Part shown: in pieces, positions 1-3,462 of the stretch | How positions within the stretch are numbered: position 1 is the stretch's first letter | How the letters are laid out: every line of letters begins with the position of its first letter | Source of the DNA: Verrucomicrobia bacterium UBA3841 | Lineage (GTDB): Bacteria > Verrucomicrobiota > Kiritimatiellia > RFP12 > UBA1067 | Length of the DNA stretch: 5,853 nucleotides | Reading direction: 5' to 3' | NCBI GenBank assembly: GCA_002392765.1 | Contig: DGHT01000038.1 | Coordinates: forward strand, 1-5,853 | Notes under the pieces: generated by a model | Told to the model about the DNA's origin: nothing | Seen by the model: only the letters and a program-made list of their open reading frames with translations | Database searches by the model: none | Made by a program: the position numbers and the translations under genes

Positions 1-212
1 ATACCCCACGATTGATTGTAGGCGGGGAAGTGCTGGTGGGATTGTGATTCTGGCGTCTAGTAGCGGCAGATACAGGGCAGTAAAGTGCAGAGTTGGCAGA
101 TTGCGCCAGAAGCCGCCAAATCTCGGCTGTGTGGGCTTTGGCGGGTCAAGACGGCTGGGTGTTCGCCCGGAGGCGTAAGCCGCGCCACAGGCGGCGAGTG
201 GCGGCTCTGTGC
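1..212. other. Gene-free GC-rich end with stem-loops
   Basis: I see no credible gene here; the short open frames run through the terminator at 213-256 and lack ribosome binding sites. The stretch holds two more inverted repeats. CCGCCAAA (113-120) pairs with TTTGGCGG (137-144), a perfect 8-bp stem around a 16-nt loop. AGCCGCGCCAC (178-188) pairs with GTGGCGGCT (198-206) with a 2-nt bulge. Neither is followed by a T-run on either strand, so they are not clear terminators. They could be a structured 3' intergenic spacer or part of a repeat that continues outside the window. Confidence 0.4.
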
Positions 213-256
213 GAAAAACAGAAAAGCCGCCGACTCCATCGCTGGAATCGGCGGCT
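213..256 (-). terminator. Rho-independent terminator of the three-gene minus-strand cassette
   Basis: On the minus strand a 14-bp stem, AGCCGCCGATTCCA / TGGAGTCGGCGGCT (plus-strand 225-238 and 243-256, one G-T pair), closes a GCGA tetraloop. It is followed directly by TTTTCTGTTTTT (plus-strand A-run 214-225). It lies 36 bp after the stop codon of the acidic 72 aa gene, as expected for an intrinsic terminator ending that transcript. Stem length, GC content and U-tract make this the clearest regulatory signal in the window. Confidence 0.9.
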
Positions 257-292
257 GAGTAGTTGCGGCAAGATTATTAGCCGCATTGGGGG

Positions 293-511
293 TCAATCTC
301 CAGGTTGCTCTTGATCGTCGGCATCTGGGTCGTAGTATTCGGGGAGTTCTCCCTCTTCTTCGGGATCGGACTCATCGTCGTCCTCATCGCTGTCATCGTC
401 ATCTTCGAGCCTTTCGTCGTAGGGGAGTGCTTCCGTTTCGAGAGCGTTCTGTTCGTCCAATGCGGCGTCCAGCGAATTATCCTCGCCGGGATTTACGTAT
501 AGTTCTTTCAT
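293..511 (-). CDS. Very acidic 72 aa orphan protein
   Basis: I do not recognise a family. The protein has 33 Asp/Glu residues out of 72 and only two basic residues (Lys2, Arg34), so its net charge is about -31. The densest stretch is residues 36-55, an almost unbroken D/E run with two serines and a proline. The C-terminus is Tyr/Pro/Asp rich and probably disordered. There is no signal peptide or membrane segment. The ATG at 511 is well supported by an AAAGGAGA ribosome binding site (minus strand, 519-526). The gene is last in a three-gene cassette, 18 nt after the 128 aa gene, and is followed by the terminator at 213-256. Small proteins this acidic can be DNA mimics, chaperone-like tails or inhibitors of basic partners; nothing here decides between these, and the gene is real mainly on the strength of start, spacing and terminator. 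Confidence 0.8.
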   Translation of the reverse strand: MKELYVNPGEDNSLDAALDEQNALETEALPYDERLEDDDDSDEDDDESDPEEEGELPEYYDPDADDQEQPGD

Positions 512-529
512 GTTGATTTCTCCTTTGAA

Positions 530-916
530 TTAACGGCGGGGTCTGTCGCCTTTCCGCGTGTATTCGTTAGCGAGTCCTGCGTCGCCAAGAACATAAGTCC
601 TGTTTCTGTCTTCAATCAATACGCGCTTGAGAAGATGCCCTGCGGACTTCCCTGCCATCTTGACGGCATCGTCCGAAGAGTACCCCTCGCGGATATATTT
701 TTCGTAAAAGACATCCATAGGCGTGCCTTCCCAGAAGTAGTTTGCGCCGCTTAGCAAATCGCGGGCCGCGAACTGCAATCCTTCGCAGTCCGCACATCGT
801 GCGCGGACAGCTCCGAGCAGGAAGTCCAACATCCGCTGGATTTGTTCTGGCTCAACGCCGCGAATCGATCCTCCGCGATGCGTTTCAATGGGATTGCCTT
901 GTTTATCTTCTAGCAT
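530..916 (-). CDS. Hypothetical 128 aa soluble protein
   Basis: I do not recognise the family. It is a mixed-charge soluble protein without signal peptide or membrane segment. An ARCADCEG stretch (residues 39-46) carries a CxxC pair, too little on its own to call a metal site. The central part (about residues 50-95) reads as helical, with aromatic residues around NYFWEG and FYEKYIREGYSS, and the C-terminus is basic (KGDRPRR). The ATG at 916 has an AAGGGGG ribosome binding site on the minus strand (923-929). The start overlaps the end of the upstream 55 aa gene by 14 nt, and the next gene follows after 18 nt, so the three are almost certainly co-transcribed. The reading frame is clean and GC-rich like the rest of the window. 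The function is unknown; it may belong to an accessory or mobile cassette, but no integrase, transposase or phage gene is visible to support that. Confidence 0.8.
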   Translation of the reverse strand: MLEDKQGNPIETHRGGSIRGVEPEQIQRMLDFLLGAVRARCADCEGLQFAARDLLSGANYFWEGTPMDVFYEKYIREGYSSDDAVKMAGKSAGHLLKRVLIEDRNRTYVLGDAGLANEYTRKGDRPRR

Positions 917-1070
917 ATTCTGCCCCCTTGTTGAGTTGATGTTCGTTTAATCCGCCGAACAGGAAACGTCCCTTGCGGGTTTCTCCCGTCGACGGTTCAA
1001 TCTTCCGAAACGCCCTTATGACGCCGGAATTACTGGTGTGCGCATTAGGGCGCACGTTGTGATTAGACAT
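903..1070 (-). CDS. Hypothetical 55 aa basic protein, first gene of the minus-strand cassette
   Basis: A small, basic, hydrophilic protein (MSNHNVRPNAHTSNSG at the N-terminus, ending GAEYARR) with no recognisable domain, signal peptide or membrane segment. I chose the ATG at 1070 over the in-frame ATG at 1088. An AGGAGGA ribosome binding site (minus strand, 1075-1081) sits 4 nt upstream of the 1070 codon and would lie inside a gene started at 1088. Its 3' end overlaps the start of the 128 aa gene by 14 nt, which points to coupled translation. It is the first gene after a long gene-free leader that begins near the promoter at 1617-1646. The function is unknown. Confidence 0.72.
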   Translation of the reverse strand: MSNHNVRPNAHTSNSGVIRAFRKIEPSTGETRKGRFLFGGLNEHQLNKGAEYARR

Positions 1071-1610
1071 AATGTCCTCCTGTGCCACTGCACGATCTGA
1101 ACGTTAAGTCTGCTCCATGTATGTGATGCTGAAAATGGTTTCTGGAACTTGTTGTGTGTCAATAGTTTCTCGGGGATCGGCAGTTTGGCACAGTTCATAA
1201 GTAGATGCCAAGCCTTGCATGTTTTGAAGGCCCTGCCTACTGGTAGACCGGCTTGTCTCACCATTCAGTTTCTTGTCCACTTGCTCGTTATTGGTGTCTG
1301 CCACTCGTGGGCAGTACAACTTCTTCTTCAATACGAGCCATTTATGTACGGTCACCCGTGGTTATGTATGTAGAAAATATATTAGGTGCCGCCATCGCAG
1401 TCCGTGCGACTTCGGTTCGGTGCCCGTGTCACCGCATCTCGGGTTTGTTTCTTTTTTTGTTGCCGCTGAATCAAGGCTTCCTCTAGCCGCGAAGAAACTC
1501 ATCATCAGCCCATTGGGTAGTAGTTAATCTTGTAGAGTGCAAAAAACAAGCTCCACCTATTTCCAGCACACGATTTTCAAAGAACAGGCATCCTGACGAT
1601 TGCCAAGACG
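1071..1610 (-). ncRNA. Candidate long structured leader or non-coding RNA
   Basis: About 540 bp with no gene I can support, less GC-rich than its neighbours, lying between a good minus-strand promoter (1617-1646) and the first gene of the cassette. Read on the minus strand it contains several perfect local stems (plus-strand coordinates): TTGGCA/TGCCAA at 1185-1190 and 1206-1211; GCCTT/AAGGC at 1212-1216 and 1227-1231; CTGCC/GGCAG at 1298-1302 and 1310-1314; TCGCA/TGCGA at 1395-1399 and 1405-1409; GGTG/CACC at 1419-1422 and 1430-1433. A GCTGA/TCAGC pair (1465-1469, 1505-1509) encloses a GGCT/AGCC hairpin (1475-1478, 1485-1488). I found no hallmark of tmRNA, RNase P RNA, SRP RNA, tRNA, or group I or II introns. 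Stem-loops also form on the plus strand, so the strand call rests on the promoter. Alternatives are a decayed gene or plain spacer. Confidence 0.35.
1075..1081 (-). promoter_or_regulatory. Shine-Dalgarno site that fixes the start of the 55 aa gene
   Basis: AGGAGGA on the minus strand, four bases before the ATG at 1068-1070. It is the strongest ribosome binding site of the left cassette and argues against the longer start at 1088. Confidence 0.75.
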
Positions 1611-1616
1611 CCGCGT

Positions 1617-1646
1617 ATTTTATCATATTGCTTGAATCATGGTCAA
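1617..1646 (-). promoter_or_regulatory. Sigma-70-like promoter facing the minus-strand leader and cassette
   Basis: On the minus strand, -35 TTGACC (1641-1646) and -10 TAAAAT (1617-1622) are separated by 18 bp. Each hexamer matches the consensus at five of six positions. Transcription would start near 1610, giving a leader of about 540 nt before the ATG at 1070. A-tracts and GGGATAA repeats lie just upstream of the -35 (1662-1705) and could act as an UP element or operator. Confidence 0.55.
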
Positions 1647-1661
1647 CAGGGCATTTTCGTT

Positions 1662-1705
1662 CACGCTTATCCCGTTTTTTTCGGGATAAATTATCCCTTT
1701 TTTTC
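1662..1705. repeat. GGGATAA / TTATCCC repeat cluster with T-tracts
   Basis: TTATCCC occurs at 1667-1673, its reverse complement GGGATAA at 1683-1689, and TTATCCC again at 1691-1697. TTATCCCG-T7-CGGGATAA (1667-1689) and GGGATAA-A-TTATCCC (1683-1697) are both perfect inverted repeats that share an arm. Each TTATCCC is followed by a seven-T run. On the plus strand the second palindrome plus T7 resembles a weak terminator (GGGAT-AAATT-ATCCC-T7), but no plus-strand gene lies upstream. Placed just upstream of the minus-strand promoter, it may be an operator array. Confidence 0.6.
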
Positions 1706-1755
1706 TTGAAAGGGGCTTAAACAGCGGGTGATAAATATTTTCAGGACACTCCAAA

Positions 1756-1786
1756 AACGCGTTAGACTTTATTTTCTAAATGCGTT
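1756..1786. repeat. AT-rich imperfect hairpin
   Basis: AACGCGTTAGA (1756-1766) and TCTAAATGCGTT (1775-1786) form a stem of two 5-bp blocks around an 8-nt loop (CTTTATTT). No T-run follows on either strand, so it is not an evident terminator. It lies in the AT-rich left part of the 1662-2217 segment. Confidence 0.45.
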
Positions 1787-1980
1787 ATGTAGCAAAAAAT
1801 GCCGATTTCGCGCCATTCCCCTCCCGACCGCAATTTCACAGGCTGGCTCTGACAACGGTTTCCCGCCGCGCATGCGTCTCATGCGCGTCCATAAAACCGG
1901 TTTTGCCGCAACAGTCGATACAGTCTCGAGATTGTCCGAGACGAAATCATAGTTGTTCAACCAGCCCGAGCGGCGCGCGC

Positions 1981-2150
1981 GGCCCGGAGAGGCGGGGCGT
2001 TTCGGCGACGTTGAAGCCGAGCCATGCATACCGGAAAACGGAGACGCGCACACTCTGGCGAGGCTTCACCGAGCGCGTGCGGAGGTTCTGCAACATGAAA
2101 AAGCGCCTACGGCGCGCGCGTTCGCCCGAAACGCCTCGCCACGCAGGGCC
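1981..2150. repeat. GC-rich long imperfect palindrome
   Basis: GGCGGGGCGTTTCGG (1991-2005) pairs with CCGAAACGCCTCGCC (2126-2140) over 15 bp with one G-T pair, and GGCCC (1981-1985) pairs with GGGCC (2146-2150) outside it. Inside are ACGCGC/GCGCGT (2044-2049, 2073-2078) and GCGCC-TAC-GGCGC (2103-2115). The nested arrangement would fold into a branched structure about 170 nt long in either transcript. It looks like an interspersed palindromic element or structured RNA rather than coding DNA. Confidence 0.5.
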
Positions 2151-2172
2151 GAAACGAATAGAAAATCGCGAA

Positions 2173-2193
2173 AAGTGCCCATTATTTGCACTT
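2173..2193. repeat. Small hairpin AAGTGC / GCACTT
   Basis: AAGTGC (2173-2178) and GCACTT (2188-2193) form a perfect 6-bp stem around a 9-nt loop, beside an A8 run (2196-2203 region). Neither strand gives a proper T-tract directly after the stem, so it is only a weak terminator candidate. Confidence 0.35.
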
Positions 2194-2221
2194 ATAAAAA
2201 AAACCGGGATAAGCGTGTTAT

Positions 2222-2253
2222 TTGACTTCAAAAAGAAAGTGTCAACCTATCAT
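2222..2253 (+). promoter_or_regulatory. Candidate promoter region of the sigma factor operon
   Basis: TTGACT (2222-2227) resembles a -35 and TATCAT (2248-2253) a -10, but the 20-bp spacer is longer than usual. The -35 is one arm of an inverted repeat, TTGAC-N14-GTCAA (2222-2226, 2241-2245). Copies of CGGGAYAAGCG lie on both sides (2205-2215, 2258-2268). The operon may be autoregulated by its own sigma factor or repressed at the inverted repeat; the sequence alone does not tell which element is used. Confidence 0.35.
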
Positions 2254-2341
2254 AAAACGGGACAAGCGAGAAATGGTAGAATCAATAAAAGAAGATTCGA
2301 GTGAACCTTTTGAGGGAAGAAGTGCATATTACTGTATAGAG

Positions 2342-2347
2342 AAGGTG
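2342..2347 (+). promoter_or_regulatory. Likely Shine-Dalgarno site of the sigma factor gene
   Basis: AAGGTG, 9 nt before the ATG at 2357. A second possible site, GAAGG (2368-2372), lies 11 nt before the in-frame ATG at 2384, so the two starts cannot be separated with certainty. Confidence 0.45.
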
Positions 2348-2356
2348 TCTGCGCGA

Positions 2357-2914
2357 ATGGTGAACGCGAAGGCACAAACAAAGATGGAAGTCTGGCAAGA
2401 GATACGAAAAGACAAGGAACGCGGAGCGGAAAGGCTGGTTGCCGAATACGGCAACTGCCTTTATGCGGCCGCCGTCTTGCTTTGCGCCAACGACCAAGAC
2501 GCCGAGGAGCTTGTCTTCCGCACATTCGACCAGGCGGTAAAGAAGATACGTCTCTTTGACCCCAGCCGGAACTTCTTCACTTGGCTGTACGCGATCATGC
2601 TCAACTTCCACCGCATGAACCATCGCCGCCGCCGCGTAGAGGAAGTCCCAATGGGGGCGGCGGAAGACCTGCCGGAGCAGGTCGCGGGCACGGCGGCGGA
2701 AACGCATAATGCCGACGATGAGGTTGCGAACGCCATACGTGCGCTCTCGCAACCGCTCCGGGAGGTAGTCGTGCTGCGCTATTTCGCCGGCAAATCCGTC
2801 GAGGAGATTGCCGCCGCGCTTGATGTCCCGGTTGGAACCGTCAAGTCGCGTCTGCACAATGCACGAGAAATGCTTGTTGGACTATTGCCCGGACATGGAA
2901 AGGAGAAATCATGA
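2357..2914 (+). CDS. ECF-like sigma-70 family RNA polymerase sigma factor
   Basis: A 185 aa alternative sigma factor that would direct RNA polymerase to a specific promoter set. Region 2 spans about residues 24-94, including NFFTWLYAIMLNFHRMNHRR, the usual WLY-I-N...RRRR pattern before a variable acidic linker (95-122). Region 4 spans about 124-174, with LREVVVLRYFAGKSVEEIAA followed by the recognition helix around VGTVKSRLHNAREML. Only regions 2 and 4 are present, and the length is normal for ECF-type factors. The frame is open from 2222, but I chose the ATG at 2357 for its AAGGTG site; 2384 (MEVWQEI) is a plausible alternative and 2273 is less likely. The stop overlaps the next start by 4 nt (ATGA). 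A small membrane protein follows, the classical place for an anti-sigma factor. The regulon is unknown; autoregulation is likely by analogy with the family. Confidence 0.9.
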   Translation: MVNAKAQTKMEVWQEIRKDKERGAERLVAEYGNCLYAAAVLLCANDQDAEELVFRTFDQAVKKIRLFDPSRNFFTWLYAIMLNFHRMNHRRRRVEEVPMGAAEDLPEQVAGTAAETHNADDEVANAIRALSQPLREVVVLRYFAGKSVEEIAAALDVPVGTVKSRLHNAREMLVGLLPGHGKEKS

Positions 2915-3261
2915 CAGAAGAGAAAGTTGACCGCGTCCTGACTGCATGGGCCAGGGACTATGTAGCGGGGAAATCCCTGCCGGAATGTTTTTCCGAGAGA
3001 CTGCGGCTCTCGGTTCGCCGTTCGCGGCGGGCGTTCAAGGTAAGGCTTGCGATACTCATTGCTCTGATAGCCGCAACCGTCACGCTCGCCATCGGCATGA
3101 CTGGACGCACAACGCCACCGTCGGACAAAAATGCGGCTCTCATTGCGGCAAATGCAAATGGTGCCGCAAAGGAAGAATGCGTCACGGGCTGGGCTTTGCT
3201 GAGCATGTTCCGCGAGTGCTTCCGTCGTGGCAGGTCCGGCAAGAAGAAGGAGGATGAATAA
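2911..3261 (+). CDS. 116 aa single-pass membrane protein, putative anti-sigma factor
   Basis: The position suggests an anti-sigma factor, but the sequence does not prove it. The N-terminal 41 residues are cytoplasmic-type and increasingly basic (SVRRSRRAFKVR), followed by one membrane segment at about residues 43-63 (LAILIALIAATVTLAIGM). The positive-inside rule puts the N-terminus in the cytoplasm, where it could bind the sigma factor. The C-terminal part has an Ala/Asn-rich stretch, a WALLSMFRECF patch and a basic tail (RRGRSGKKKEDE). I see no HxxxCxxC zinc motif of the ZAS anti-sigma family. The ATG overlaps the sigma factor stop by 4 nt and has an AAAGGAGA ribosome binding site 4-5 nt upstream (2899-2906), so translation is coupled. 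Its own stop overlaps the next start by 1 nt. It could also be an unrelated small membrane subunit of the transporter. Confidence 0.8.
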   Translation: MTEEKVDRVLTAWARDYVAGKSLPECFSERLRLSVRRSRRAFKVRLAILIALIAATVTLAIGMTGRTTPPSDKNAALIAANANGAAKEECVTGWALLSMFRECFRRGRSGKKKEDE

Positions 3262-3458
3262 TGGAGTTGACGGGGCAGGGGCTCGTGTTGATGATCGCGG
3301 GCGTGTCCGCCGTCCCGATGGCGGCGCGCGTCTCAAACAAGGTCGCGCTTGCGGAAGACCCGACTAACTACGTCCTCATGCAGGCTATGGGGCCGAACGT
3401 ATCCGGCGTGATCGGCTCGGCTGTCGTCGCCGGTGTGCTCTACACGCTTTGCAGATAA
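3261..3458 (+). CDS. 65 aa two-pass membrane protein
   Basis: I do not recognise the family with confidence. There is a hydrophobic segment at about residues 6-22 (QGLVLMIAGVSAVPMAA) and another at about 46-63 (NVSGVIGSAVVAGVLYTLC), joined by a short polar loop with KVALAEDPTNY. The first segment has a faint resemblance to the N-terminal helix of OadG-type small subunits, but the second half does not fit that family. The start codon overlaps the preceding stop by one base (TAATG) and has a strong AAGAAGGAGG site (3244-3253). The antiporter ATG begins 4 nt after its stop. This tight packing makes a role as a small accessory subunit of the antiporter or of a sigma/anti-sigma membrane complex plausible; that is inference. 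Confidence 0.75.
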   Translation: MELTGQGLVLMIAGVSAVPMAARVSNKVALAEDPTNYVLMQAMGPNVSGVIGSAVVAGVLYTLCR

Positions 3459-3462
3459 TTCC

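Larger units (their letters stand above)
1662..2217. repeat. Gene-free segment bounded by 13-bp perfect inverted repeats
   Basis: CACGCTTATCCCG (1662-1674) and its exact reverse complement CGGGATAAGCGTG (2205-2217) bound 556 bp without a supportable gene. Just inside each end is a T7-8 (left) or A-run (right), so similarity extends past the 13 bp with one inserted base. Similarity stops at the outer edge on both sides. No target-site duplication longer than the dinucleotide TT is visible. The interior is open in several frames on both strands only because it is GC-rich; none of those frames has a ribosome binding site. It could be a small non-autonomous element or an interspersed intergenic repeat. 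It could also be two copies of a regulatory site in opposite orientation. Confidence 0.4.

Noticed and set aside
1150..1170. TTGACA on the minus strand near 1160 as a second promoter for the cassette.
   Set aside because: The -35 is perfect, but the best -10 at 17-19 bp (CCATTT or CATTTT) is poor, so I do not call a promoter here.
1104..1355. An 83-codon minus-strand frame with fairly protein-like composition inside the leader.
   Set aside because: It begins with GTG without a ribosome binding site, overlaps the stem-loops, overlaps another open frame, and has less GC-rich codons than the real genes.
1325..1365. GAGCC ... GTACGGTC looks like part of a group II intron domain V.
   Set aside because: The spacing and bulge do not fit, no GTGYG 5' end or intron reverse transcriptase is present, and the match is only two short words.
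1517..1547. On the minus strand GTTTTTTGCACTCTACAAG... looks loosely like a type II CRISPR repeat or anti-repeat.
   Set aside because: It occurs once, has no spacer-repeat periodicity, and no cas gene is in the window. A loose match in an AT-rich stretch is not evidence of CRISPR, although it is worth remembering if a cas9 gene lies nearby outside the window.
1756..1786. GTTAGAC resembles an integron attC core (GTTRRRY).
   Set aside because: The partner arm has no RYYYAAC, the two boxes would be in the wrong order, and there is no integrase or cassette structure.
1780..2304. A 174-codon plus-strand frame and overlapping frames on the minus strand (1769-2053, 1947-2231).
   Set aside because: They run through nested palindromes, are very rich in Arg, Pro and Ser, have no ribosome sites, and occur on both strands at once, as expected from GC-rich repeat DNA.
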